64,000 nucleotides of DNA from an uncultured bacterium (GCA_949294085.1 CASFFX010000006.1:104256-168255), one strand, 5' to 3'; counted from the first letter of the stretch, positions 35,275 through 42,495 are shown. The notes: a model not told the origin generated them from the letters alone. Made by a program: numbers and translations.

Positions 35275-35275
35275 T

Positions 35276-35464
35276 ATGCAATGGATTACGACGCATTGGA
35301 ACGATGTACTGGCCATTATTGGCGGAATTGTGGTGGTAGTTTCTACGGTGGTCAAATTAACCGCTACGGAAAAGGACGACACGGTATGGGCAAAAATTTT
35401 GTCCGTACTGGCGGCGCTGTCTTTGGTCAACCCCGACGGTTCCGTCGTGGGAAAGAGCAAATAG
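35276..35464 (+). CDS. Holin candidate
   Basis: 62 residues. One clear hydrophobic helix (DVLAIIGGIVVVVSTVVKL, about 10-28), a charged stretch (TATEKDD), and a second weakly hydrophobic helix (AKILSVLAALSL). Start one base after the endolysin stop, RBS AAAGGAG. Size and position fit a phage holin that opens the inner membrane for the endolysin. Confidence 0.7.
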   Translation: MQWITTHWNDVLAIIGGIVVVVSTVVKLTATEKDDTVWAKILSVLAALSLVNPDGSVVGKSK

Positions 35465-35465
35465 T

Positions 35466-35690
35466 ATGGGCACGGTCCTGGGCGTAACGGCCGGATTTGG
35501 ACTCATGCTGTGGGCGGTCGTTTGGCTGGCCAAGGCCAGCGGCAAAAAGGCCGCCCAGCTGGAAGCCCTAAAAAACGCCGCCGAAAAGGCCGCCCAAGAG
35601 TGGGAGAACCTTTATGCCGTTCAAAATCATGTTCATCAGCTGGCTGTGGATGATGTGCGCCGCCGGCTGCAGCACCTTCCCCGCAAGTAA
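35466..35690 (+). CDS. Inner-membrane spanin, Rz-like
   Basis: 74 residues: N-terminal membrane anchor (TVLGVTAGFGLMLWAVVWLA, 3-22), then a charged coiled coil. With the nested Rz1-like lipoprotein it would fuse the inner and outer membranes in the last lysis step. It is shorter than lambda Rz, but topology and context fit well. Confidence 0.75.
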   Translation: MGTVLGVTAGFGLMLWAVVWLAKASGKKAAQLEALKNAAEKAAQEWENLYAVQNHVHQLAVDDVRRRLQHLPRK

Positions 35691-35805
35691 GGCTCCGGCC
35701 TGCCGCGTGGATTTTGACTACCGGGACCCGGGCGTAAACGAGCAAAACGCCCGGGCTTTATTGGTGCATTACTGCCTGTGTATAGACGGGGCCCCCTGCC
35801 GTTAG
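35614..35805 (+). CDS. Outer-membrane spanin lipoprotein, Rz1-like, nested
   Basis: 63 residues in another frame of the Rz-like gene, overlapping its last 77 bases. Signal peptide MPFKIMFISWLWMMCAAGC with a lipobox ending AAGC, so the mature lipoprotein starts at Cys19. Mature part is 45 residues, Cys-rich at the end rather than proline-rich. The overlapping arrangement is the classical Rz/Rz1 layout and is the main support. Confidence 0.75.
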   Translation: MPFKIMFISWLWMMCAAGCSTFPASKAPACRVDFDYRDPGVNEQNARALLVHYCLCIDGAPCR

Positions 35806-35881
35806 CGGCTGGGGCCACAAACAAGGCACCGTGGGCCCAAAGGCCCATGTTTTGGCTTCCCAAAAGCCGTCTTGTATAAAT

Positions 35882-36259
35882 GTGAAGAAGAAAATACTGC
35901 TTGTGCTGGCGTTTTGTTTGTGGGAAATCGTTCCGTCCGTTTAGGCAAAAAATGGGAGAACCCTCCAGCAAGCTTTCTTGACGCCCAAAGTAAAAATTGC
36001 CGTTTATTCTCTTCGCCGGCAAACGGAAGCGGCCGTGCGGCGGGCGACGGCGCTGCCGCGGCTGTTCCGCGCCACAATTCAAACAAACGGCCGGCTGCGC
36101 ATGGCTTCGCTGGCGGCTTTTGCGCCGGCGCGGGCCCAGCTCCTTTTGCCCAATCAGCTGCTGCCGTTACCGTTTGAACCGAAGGACAACAAAATGTACC
36201 GCGGTATGGTGTTGGCGGCGGACAGGAAAGATTTGCGGTATATTTTGCAGAACGGATGA
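35882..36259 (+). pseudogene. Decayed secreted protein gene at the right edge of the phage module
   Basis: A GTG start at 35882 opens a signal-peptide-like sequence (VKKKILLVLAFCLWEIVPSV), broken by TAG at 35942-35944 just where cleavage would be expected (next residues AKNG). The same frame then runs on to TGA at 36257-36259, ending DNKMYRGMVLAADRKDLRYILQNG. The short tail suggests truncation; after the TGA, E-V-A-K-S continues in frame to 36276. Reads as a once-secreted protein with a YRGM motif, killed by nonsense mutations. Function unknown. The gap from 35806 to 35881 holds nothing I recognise. Confidence 0.55.
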
Positions 36260-36293
36260 GAGGTGGCAAAGTCCATTACGAAAATTTTGCCAT

Positions 36294-36325
36294 AAAAAAT
36301 CCCCGGGTTAGCCCGGGGATTTTTT
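36294..36325. terminator. Bidirectional terminator
   Basis: TCCCCGGG (36300-36307) pairs with CCCGGGGA (36312-36319), loop TTAG, flanked by six A on the left and six T on the right, so it can act on both strands. It serves the reverse-strand pilin and closes the phage side. Confidence 0.9.
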
Positions 36326-36339
36326 GATTGGAACAGCGG

Positions 36340-36840
36340 TTAGAAATTGTCGTTGTGGCCGCTGCTGATGGCGCTGCAGAATTTTTCGGCATCGCCCGTC
36401 GGCGCGGTGTACGTGGTGTTAATCCCCGTGTTCGTTCCGCAGAAGCGTTTGGCGGAAATCGTCCCGTCCGTTTCTACCGTCAGCACCGTTTTCAGGGCGT
36501 ACTGGCCTTTGGCAATGTTGCTGCGCGTGGCCACAATCACAAAGTTGGCGCCGCTGGGGCCCATCGTCATCACAAAGTTTTTACCGCCGTAGCTGGTGGT
36601 GCTTCCCGGCACTTTGGGCACTTCAATATCCAATACGGCAAAATTGTTGGTGGTAGGCCAGGCATCTTTTTGCAGCTGATATCTTTCCGCCGCGTAGCGG
36701 ATAGAGCTCATCAGCGTGAGGGCTTCGGTGGCGCGGGCTTTTTCTACGGCCGTGGTGTATTGGGGCAGCGCTACGGCGGACAAAATACCGATAATCAGCA
36801 CCACCACCAACAGTTCAATTAACGTAAAACCTTGTTTCAT
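36340..36840 (-). CDS. Type IV pilin-like protein 1
   Basis: 166 residues. Class III prepilin signal with a short leader MKQG, cleavage before [16 protein letters not shown], Glu at mature position 5, and the pilin motif ALPQY. After the conserved N-terminal helix comes a variable globular domain with two Cys near the C-terminus (FCGT and FCSAI) that could form the usual disulfide loop. A minor or major pilin/pseudopilin of a type IV pilus or secretion system; the assembly genes are not in the window. Own promoter and terminator. Confidence 0.92.
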   Translation of the reverse strand: MKQGFTLIELLVVVLIIGILSAVALPQYTTAVEKARATEALTLMSSIRYAAERYQLQKDAWPTTNNFAVLDIEVPKVPGSTTSYGGKNFVMTMGPSGANFVIVATRSNIAKGQYALKTVLTVETDGTISAKRFCGTNTGINTTYTAPTGDAEKFCSAISSGHNDNF

Positions 36841-36884
36841 ATCTGTCTCCCTGATTCAAAAATGCGCAAGTGCGCTTACAAGAT

Positions 36885-36912
36885 AGTATAGCAAAAAAAA
36901 GTCGGAAAGCAA
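36885..36912 (-). promoter_or_regulatory. Promoter of pilin 1
   Basis: On the minus strand: TTGCTT (36907-36912), 16 base spacer, TATACT (36885-36890) with extended -10 TG. 45 bases before the pilin start. The rest of 36841-37106 shows no gene. Confidence 0.7.
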
Positions 36913-37106
36913 TCCCTTCGGCTTCTCCCTCAGGGAGTGTGCGGCGGCTTAAAAAGGGGTTGTTGCCGGGCAAAGGGGCGTGCCCCGAAAACAGCGGCCC
37001 GCGAAGGAAAAGGAAAAATCTTTTGCCTGGTTGATTCTGGCGCAAGGGCACTTTGGGGCGGGGCTGTTTTATGGCCGAAGCAAAGGATTAAACATGGGTT
37101 AGGCAC

Positions 37107-37128
37107 AAAAAAACCCTCCGGCGGAGGG
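37107..37128 (-). terminator. Terminator of the tRNA-Thr gene
   Basis: CCCTCC (37114-37119) pairs with GGAGGG (37123-37128); on the minus strand it ends in seven T (37107-37113). Eleven bases after the tRNA 3' end. Confidence 0.85.
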
Positions 37129-37139
37129 CATAAAGAAAA

Positions 37140-37211
37140 GCCAAGAGGGGGGATCGAACCCCCGACCTACCGCTTACGAAGCGGTTGCTCTACCAGCTGA
37201 GCTATCTTGGC
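37140..37211 (-). tRNA. tRNA-Thr (anticodon CGU)
   Basis: A full cloverleaf on the minus strand: acceptor GCCAAGA/TCTTGGC, D-loop AGCTCAGCTGGTAGAGC, anticodon stem ACCGC/GCGGT with loop TTCGTAA (anticodon CGT, reads ACG), and T-loop GGTTCGATCC. No encoded CCA. It is a stand-alone gene. Confidence 0.95.
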
Positions 37212-37275
37212 ATCAAATCGGAACTTGTTATAGATATATTCTACAAAAAAAATGCAGTTTTTGCACTTTTCTCTT

Positions 37276-39555
37276 TTACGAAGGGCGTTTCCCGACGGAG
37301 GCCCTCAGCAAATTCACTTGTTGCTGCAGCCCGTCAAACAGCGGATTGGTGCGGTTTTTTTCCAAAAATTCTAGTTCCGTTACGCCTTCCGGCCCGCGGC
37401 GGTAGGCGTCAATCCAGGCTTGGGCTTTATCGGGGTTGCGCTCCATCAGGGCAATGCTGGTTAAAAAACGGTAGGTGGCTTCGTTGACCGGGTCCACTTT
37501 TAAGGAGCGTTCAAACGCGCGCTGGGCTTGGGCCATATTCTCGCGCGCATAGCGGCTGAGCGTTTGGTATTCCTGGGCGGTGGCGGCTTTGCTGGCGCTT
37601 TGGGCCTGGCGCACGGCCATGGCGTAGTACAGCTGGCCAATGCTTTGGTGCAAGAGCGAGTGGTTCGGCGCGCGTTTTAGCACCAGGGCATAATCGCGCA
37701 GGGCGCGGGTGTAATCGTCGGACGGCTCGTCCGTATCGCCGCGCTGGGGGGAAAAGGATTGGGTCAGGTTCAGCGTGGTGGCCAACGTATTGGCGCGAAA
37801 TTGACGGTATTCGGCCAAAAACGGGTTCAGCTGGATTGCTTTGGTAAAATAGCCCAAGGCGCCTTCGGCATTGCCGCGGGCAACAAACGTGGCTCCCAGA
37901 CCGTAGTAGTGATTCGCCTGGAAAAAACCGTAAAACACACACAAAAACGGTACCGATACGGCCAGCACCAGGCTGGTGCGCGCCTGACGGCTTAACAAAG
38001 CCGCCCGCAGGTACAGCCACACCGTGGCGCCCAGGCAGAATAAAAAGGCGGCCCAAGAAATCCCCAATAAAAGCGCGTTGCCCAGCGTGCGGGCTTGCAG
38101 GGCTTGGGTAATCTCGTGAAATTGGCACAGCACCCAGCCTCCCCCGGCCAGCAGCAGCACCGCCAACAGCCCGCGGGCCCCATACAAAAGCCAGGCGGGG
38201 GCGGGCTTTCCTTCCGCCGGGGCGGCCGCGGACGGACGTTCATTACTCAGCGCCAAAATCACGCCGCAAAAAACGGCCAAAAACAACCCGCTGGAAGCGA
38301 AGCGGAGGCTAATATCCACAAAGGCGTGCGTCATTAAACCAAAAAATGCGCTGGCGTAGCCCAACAGATAAATCTTTTTTTCGCGCAGGGCGGGCGTTTC
38401 GGGGGCGTCCTCTTCGCGTTTCAAGTTGACGAGCGCGCAGAAGAACACAAATCCAATCCACCACAGAAAAATGGCCAGTCCCACCGTTCCCGTGGTGGCC
38501 CATTGTTCCAGGTATTCGTTTTCGGCGTGCTGGGTTTCGGTATTGTGGGCGTTTTCTATATAAAAAATTTGCGGGCGGCGGTAGGCCGGATAGATAATCT
38601 TAAAACTGCCGGGGCCCGTGCCCAGGACGGGGGCGTCCTGCACCATTTCCCAGGTGGACAGCCAGGTAAACGCGCGGAAGCTGACCGATTGAAACCGTTT
38701 GGAAGCGTAATATCCCGCCCCGGCCAAGGCCACAATCAGCACGCAGACGGCGGCAATGTTGATTTTCTTTAAGTGCTTTTTGGCGGCGCCTTTTACGAAG
38801 AAATTGGTAAATAGGCTCGCAAAGCACACCAGGGCCGCCGCGTACGCCAGCCAGGCGCCTTTGCTTTCGGTAAACACCAGCCCCGCCAGCCCGGCCCCCA
38901 GCAAAAGAAGCAGGCTTTTTTTGCGGGTCAGCAGGTATTGCGCCCCCGCAATGCAGGACGCAAAAATGACGAACGCTCCAAAAAAGTTCGGATTGGCATG
39001 GGTGGAAAATACCCGCCGCGTAAAGAAGCCCCGCCACGGCATAATGTCCAGCCCCGGGAAGAATCCGTCCGCGATTTGCACGACGGCATAGAAAAACGAA
39101 ATTCCCGCCGCCGCCAAAATGAATTTGGTAACGGTTTTTACGTCTTCGCGCGAAAACTCGCACGCAATCATCAGCGTCAATGCGCCGTACATCAGCAGGC
39201 GCACAAATTCTTCGGCCGCTTCCATTTTATACGGCAGGAATAAAAAGGAAAGAATATTCCAGCCCAAGTACGCAAACAGCGGCAGCAGAAACGGCAGGTT
39301 TTCGCGGGTGAACGGACTTTTTCGCTCCGCCAGTTTTAGCGCCGTCCACAACGCCAGCAGGATGACCGCCCCGCAATGCAGCAGCGTCAGTTTTACCTGG
39401 GCGGTGTCGTAGGTGGCGGTCCAAAAGGAAATGCTGACCAGCAGGCACAGCCACCCCGTTACCTGCGGCAAGGCTTTTCGCAAAAAAGCCGCCACGGGGT
39501 TTATATCGGCCGGCTGAGAAACAGGTTTGCGTTGAATTTTCTTTTTTGCGGGCAT
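37276..39555 (-). CDS. O-antigen ligase/PglL-like membrane protein with TPR tail
   Basis: 759 residues. About ten to twelve membrane helices occupy residues 30-540. Wzy_C-type features: STHANPNFFGAF near residue 190, GTGPGSFKIIYPAYRRP near 315, and the periplasmic HAENEYLEQWATTGTVGL near 345 with the conserved His. Residues 570-750 are soluble and TPR-like (FTKAIQLNPFLAEY, FERSLKVDPVNEATY). Enzymes of this family transfer lipid-linked glycans to lipid A core (WaaL) or to pilins (PglL/PilO type). Lying between pilin genes makes pilin O-glycosylation attractive but unproven. Start MPAKKKIQ at 39555. Confidence 0.85.
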   Translation of the reverse strand: MPAKKKIQRKPVSQPADINPVAAFLRKALPQVTGWLCLLVSISFWTATYDTAQVKLTLLHCGAVILLALWTALKLAERKSPFTRENLPFLLPLFAYLGWNILSFLFLPYKMEAAEEFVRLLMYGALTLMIACEFSREDVKTVTKFILAAAGISFFYAVVQIADGFFPGLDIMPWRGFFTRRVFSTHANPNFFGAFVIFASCIAGAQYLLTRKKSLLLLLGAGLAGLVFTESKGAWLAYAAALVCFASLFTNFFVKGAAKKHLKKINIAAVCVLIVALAGAGYYASKRFQSVSFRAFTWLSTWEMVQDAPVLGTGPGSFKIIYPAYRRPQIFYIENAHNTETQHAENEYLEQWATTGTVGLAIFLWWIGFVFFCALVNLKREEDAPETPALREKKIYLLGYASAFFGLMTHAFVDISLRFASSGLFLAVFCGVILALSNERPSAAAPAEGKPAPAWLLYGARGLLAVLLLAGGGWVLCQFHEITQALQARTLGNALLLGISWAAFLFCLGATVWLYLRAALLSRQARTSLVLAVSVPFLCVFYGFFQANHYYGLGATFVARGNAEGALGYFTKAIQLNPFLAEYRQFRANTLATTLNLTQSFSPQRGDTDEPSDDYTRALRDYALVLKRAPNHSLLHQSIGQLYYAMAVRQAQSASKAATAQEYQTLSRYARENMAQAQRAFERSLKVDPVNEATYRFLTSIALMERNPDKAQAWIDAYRRGPEGVTELEFLEKNRTNPLFDGLQQQVNLLRASVGKRPS

Positions 39556-39593
39556 ATATTAATCATAACAAATTTGGCCAGCAGGCGCGGCCG

Positions 39594-39737
39594 GGCCGCC
39601 GTGCGGATTGGTGTATGGAACGGCCCGCCGCCCTGGATGGGCAAAAGGGCTTGATTCGTTTTTTTTTTTTGATAAATTTTGCGTATGAGCAAAAAACATC
39701 AAAAACCCTTCCCGGCAGGGCAAAATGCCGGATTTAC
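39594..39737 (+). repeat. Direct repeat of pilin promoter and leader, copy A
   Basis: About 145 bases, nearly identical to 41720-41866 (GCCGTGCGGATTGGTGT..., CCCTGGATGGGCAAAAGGGC, TTGATTCG, poly-T, GATAAATTTTGC, then the codons [17 protein letters not shown]). This copy carries 12 T in the tract (39659-39670). It drives pilin 2. A TTGATT and an AT-rich TAAATT flank the tract as possible -35/-10 boxes. Confidence 0.85.
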
Positions 39738-40209
39738 GCTTATAGAGCTTCTTGTGGTGGTGTTAATTATTGGCATACTGGCGGCGGTGGCGTTGCCGCA
39801 GTATGAAAAAGCGGTGCAGAAAGCCCGCGTAACGGAGGCGATGGGAATCCTCAAAAAAATGGCGGACAACGTGGATATGTGTCTGCTGTCCAATGGGGAA
39901 AATATTGCTGGTTGTATAGATCCCTCCATTTGGCGTGAGGGGTTGGAACATTTGGCGGGCGATTCAAGCTATGCATTTTCTACTAAAAATTTTTTGTATG
40001 CGTGGTTAACTATTCCTATGGCTGCCGAGAAACAAGGAAATTATGGATTGTATTTGGTTACCCCCATGCTGAAAAATGCTTCTTATAACTATTTACCTCC
40101 TGGCCGTTGGTGCCGGCCCTTAACGGATAAAGGGACAGCCTTTTGTAAAAGCCTGAGTAATGGACAGGCCCCAACCCAGGCAGACGGATTTGACTATTAT
40201 CCCTTCTAA
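39685..40209 (+). CDS. Type IV pilin-like protein 2
   Basis: 174 residues. A longer leader ([16 protein letters not shown]) precedes the cleavage site and [37 protein letters not shown]. The C-terminal domain has Cys pairs in MCLLS..AGC and in GRWCRP...[10 protein letters not shown]. The core (39774-39865) is almost identical in DNA to the same part of pilin 3, and so is the C-terminal [12 protein letters not shown] segment; the middle differs. Terminator follows. Confidence 0.92.
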   Translation: MSKKHQKPFPAGQNAGFTLIELLVVVLIIGILAAVALPQYEKAVQKARVTEAMGILKKMADNVDMCLLSNGENIAGCIDPSIWREGLEHLAGDSSYAFSTKNFLYAWLTIPMAAEKQGNYGLYLVTPMLKNASYNYLPPGRWCRPLTDKGTAFCKSLSNGQAPTQADGFDYYPF

Positions 40210-40222
40210 ATCTTTGCTATAC

Positions 40223-40249
40223 AAAACCCCGCCGATTGGCGGGGTTTTT
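40223..40249 (+). terminator. Terminator of pilin 2 (could serve both strands)
   Basis: AAAACCCCGCC (40223-40233) pairs with GGCGGGGTTTT (40238-40248), loop GATT. The next gene converges from the right. Confidence 0.9.
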
Positions 40250-40281
40250 GCATGCCGAAAGGCTCCATTTCGGCAGAAAAA

Positions 40282-41109
40282 TTAATTGTTAAGCGTGGCG
40301 CAAATTTCCGCGCCTTGGCTGCTAAGCGCCGTGCACTCCACGGGGCCGCCGTCAAACGGATAATAAAGCGTATAGAGGATGTCCATCGCGTGGTTGCGCG
40401 CGTGGGCCTTTACGCCGCCCGGCTCCAGCACCAGTTCAAACCCGCTGCAGGACAGTTTTTCCGGGCTGATTTTTTGGCAATTTTTGTATTTCCTTAGCCA
40501 AATGCGCGGGTCCGCCCCCGGGGTTTGGGAATCCTTCAGCTGGGTGCGCGCGGCATAGTCCAGCGCCGTCAGCACGCGGGAAAGCTGCACCTGGCGTTCC
40601 GTTTTTTGATACTGCGGCAAAGCCACGGCCAGCACCACCAACGCCACAAATACCAACGCCAGCAAGACCGATACGACGGTAATGAAGGTGAAGGAGGCTT
40701 CTTCTTCCTCTTCGTAATCGTCGGGGTCAAATTCAACCCGCTTGGAAACTACCGCGCTGTGGCTGATACGGTCGTGCAGGGTGCGCTTTTTCTTGTCAAA
40801 CGCGGCGATAAAAAAACCAAAATAAAAAGTAACGTTGGTAACCAGCTTGGAGAAAATGCGTTCCGTCGCCTGCCAAAAGCTTAGGCGGCGGCCGCGGCGG
40901 TCCACCACTTTAATTCCCATGATGATTTTGCCCAAACTGGCCTGCAGGGGGGAACTTTCCAGCAAGGCATAATACAGCCAAATAATGACGAGCAACACCA
41001 GGGAAACGGAGGCATTGTCCATCAGCTGGGCCAGCACCCAAAATAAAATGACGAACACCACCGCGTCAATCAAAAAGGCAAAAAAACGTTTCCACACGCT
41101 TGCGTACAT
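40282..41109 (-). CDS. RDD-domain membrane protein fused to a pilin-like module
   Basis: 275 residues. ATG at 41109 is preferred: GGAGG lies eight bases upstream, while the longer form would use a GTG. Residues 5-125 are an RDD domain with its Arg and Asp residues (KRFFAFLIDAVVF, SLGKIIMGIKVVD, RTLHDRISHSAVV). After an acidic linker (130-138) comes SFTFITVVSVLLALVFVALVVLAVALPQYQKTERQ, laid out like a pilin N-terminal helix with the ALPQY motif but without the Gly/Glu processing site, then a Cys-containing globular tail (CSGFEL, EICATLNN) like that of the nearby pilins. RDD proteins are transporters or membrane partners of unclear role. Confidence 0.85.
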   Translation of the reverse strand: MYASVWKRFFAFLIDAVVFVILFWVLAQLMDNASVSLVLLVIIWLYYALLESSPLQASLGKIIMGIKVVDRRGRRLSFWQATERIFSKLVTNVTFYFGFFIAAFDKKKRTLHDRISHSAVVSKRVEFDPDDYEEEEEASFTFITVVSVLLALVFVALVVLAVALPQYQKTERQVQLSRVLTALDYAARTQLKDSQTPGADPRIWLRKYKNCQKISPEKLSCSGFELVLEPGGVKAHARNHAMDILYTLYYPFDGGPVECTALSSQGAEICATLNN

Positions 41110-41175
41110 ATAAAACACCTCCCGTACGGACTTACTGATAGTATAGGGATTTAGGCGTTTTTCGCAAGGGGAACG

Positions 41176-41655
41176 CTAGCAGAGTTTGGCTTCGGTGGCT
41201 TGTGCCGCTTTTAAGAGGTCGTAGGGATTGATTTTTATTTGCAGTCCGCGCAGGCCCGCGCTGACGAAAATAAAATCCCACAAAATGCAGTCTTCGTGGA
41301 TAAAGGTGGGAAAGTGCTTCTTCATGCCCAGCGGGCTGCACCCGCCGCGCATGTAGCCCGTTACGGGCACCAATTCTTTTACGTGCAGCATTTCGCACGA
41401 TTTATTGCCGCTGGCGCGGGCGGCGGCTTTCATGTCCAGCTCCGCCCCGCCGGGGATTACACACACAAAGAATCCCGTTTTGTCCCCGCGCAAAACCAAG
41501 GTTTTGTACACTTGGTCTATATTCTGCCCCAACGTTTGGGCCACGTGCACGGCGCTTAAATTTTCTTCGTCCACTTCGTACGGAATCAGCTCGTACGAAA
41601 TGCCCATTTCGTCCAGGTGGCGGGCGGCGTTTGTTTTGTGAATTTTGTTTTTCAT
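41176..41655 (-). CDS. ybaK: Cys-tRNA(Pro)/Cys-tRNA(Cys) deacylase, YbaK/EbsC family
   Basis: 159 residues, the family's usual length. It clears mischarged tRNA-Pro. Seen: the N-terminal TNAARHLDEMGISYE, the VYKTLVLRGDKTGFFVCVIPGG core with the substrate-binding Lys, and GGCSPLGMKK near residue 105, all diagnostic of YbaK. Followed by the RDD gene 66 bases downstream on the same strand, with no terminator seen between. Confidence 0.93.
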   Translation of the reverse strand: MKNKIHKTNAARHLDEMGISYELIPYEVDEENLSAVHVAQTLGQNIDQVYKTLVLRGDKTGFFVCVIPGGAELDMKAAARASGNKSCEMLHVKELVPVTGYMRGGCSPLGMKKHFPTFIHEDCILWDFIFVSAGLRGLQIKINPYDLLKAAQATEAKLC

Positions 41656-41719
41656 AACGGGTTGTATAGATTATAGAATTTTTGGCGGAGAAAGAGAAAA
41701 ACGGGCTAGCCCGCCCGCG

Positions 41720-41866
41720 GGGCCGTCCGCCGTGCGGATTGGTGTGTGGAACGGCCCTCCGCCCTGGATGGGCAAAAGGGCTTGATTCGTTTTTTTTTTG
41801 ATAAATTTTGCTTATGAGCAAAAAACATCAAAAATCCTTCCCGGCGGGGCAAAACGCCGGATTTAC
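41720..41866 (+). repeat. Direct repeat of pilin promoter and leader, copy B
   Basis: Second copy of 39594-39737, with only 10 T in the tract (41790-41799). Homology ends within the codons for the prepilin cleavage site. The two copies bracket a ~2 kb segment with pilin 2, the RDD gene and ybaK. Confidence 0.85.
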
Positions 41867-41894
41867 AAAGCCGGTTGCCAAAATGAAAGGATAA
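41814..41894 (+). pseudogene. Orphan prepilin leader, remnant of a pilin gene
   Basis: 26 codons: [18 protein letters not shown] followed by KPVAKMKG and a stop. The leader and first two mature residues are those of pilin 2, then the sequence departs abruptly, so the body of this pilin gene has been lost or replaced. It lies upstream of the intact pilin 3, whose transcript could include it. Confidence 0.7.
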
Positions 41895-41942
41895 TTATTA
41901 CACTATTATTGCGCCCAAATACGGGCGGAACAGGAGAAAACG

Positions 41943-42428
41943 ATGAAACAGGGTTTTACGTTAATAGAATTGTTGGTAGTAGTTTTAATCATCGGCATAC
42001 TGGCGGCGGTGGCGCTGCCGCAGTATGAAAAAGCGGTGCAGAAAGCCCGCGTAACGGAGGCGATGGGAATCCTCAAAAAGATGTCCGACAATGTGGAGAT
42101 GTGTATGTTGGCTAACGGCGGGGACCTAGCCGATTGTGCAGATTTAGACATTGTGTTTGAAGGACTGGAACATTTGACGGGAGACAATAACGGTTTTTCC
42201 ACTAAAAACTTTGATTATGAGTGGTTTGTTGTTCCTGTTGCTACTGACAAGCAAGGAAATTATATGTTAGAGTATCTTTCTCCTTCCTTGGTTAAAATTT
42301 TTGAGGCAGAAATCCCTCCCGGGCGTTGGTGTGTGCCGAAAACGGATAAAGGCACTGCCTTTTGCAAAAGCCTTAGCAATGGACAGCCCTTTGTTGACGA
42401 TGACGGTGCGGCCGGATATCCTTTTTAA
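41943..42428 (+). CDS. Type IV pilin-like protein 3
   Basis: 161 residues. Short leader MKQG, then [33 protein letters not shown]. Cys residues at MCMLA..ADC, WCVPK and AFCKS. It shares the near-identical core block and C-terminal block with pilin 2 while the first 15 codons match the synonymous choices of pilin 1 better, giving a mosaic look. Confidence 0.92.
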   Translation: MKQGFTLIELLVVVLIIGILAAVALPQYEKAVQKARVTEAMGILKKMSDNVEMCMLANGGDLADCADLDIVFEGLEHLTGDNNGFSTKNFDYEWFVVPVATDKQGNYMLEYLSPSLVKIFEAEIPPGRWCVPKTDKGTAFCKSLSNGQPFVDDDGAAGYPF

Positions 42429-42446
42429 GCCTAACTATTTCCATAC

Positions 42447-42477
42447 AAAAACCCCGCTTTTCGGCGGGGTTTTTTTG
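42447..42477 (+). terminator. Terminator of pilin 3 (could serve both strands)
   Basis: AAAAACCCCGC (42447-42457) pairs with GCGGGGTTTTT (42464-42474), loop TTTTCG, seven T. uvrA converges from the right. Confidence 0.9.
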
Positions 42478-42495
42478 TATGCGCGCTGCAAAGGT

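Noticed and set aside
8903-35805. Possible diversity-generating retroelement, because the Bbp16/Bbp19-like genes recall Bordetella phage BPP-1
   Set aside because: No reverse transcriptase frame and no template/variable repeat pair was seen near the fibre or elsewhere in the window.
8603-36330. Attachment-site direct repeats at the ends of the phage module
   Set aside because: I compared the left (8600-8740) and right (35800-36330) edges and the tRNA-Thr 3' end by eye and saw no shared stretch beyond terminator-like GC hairpins.
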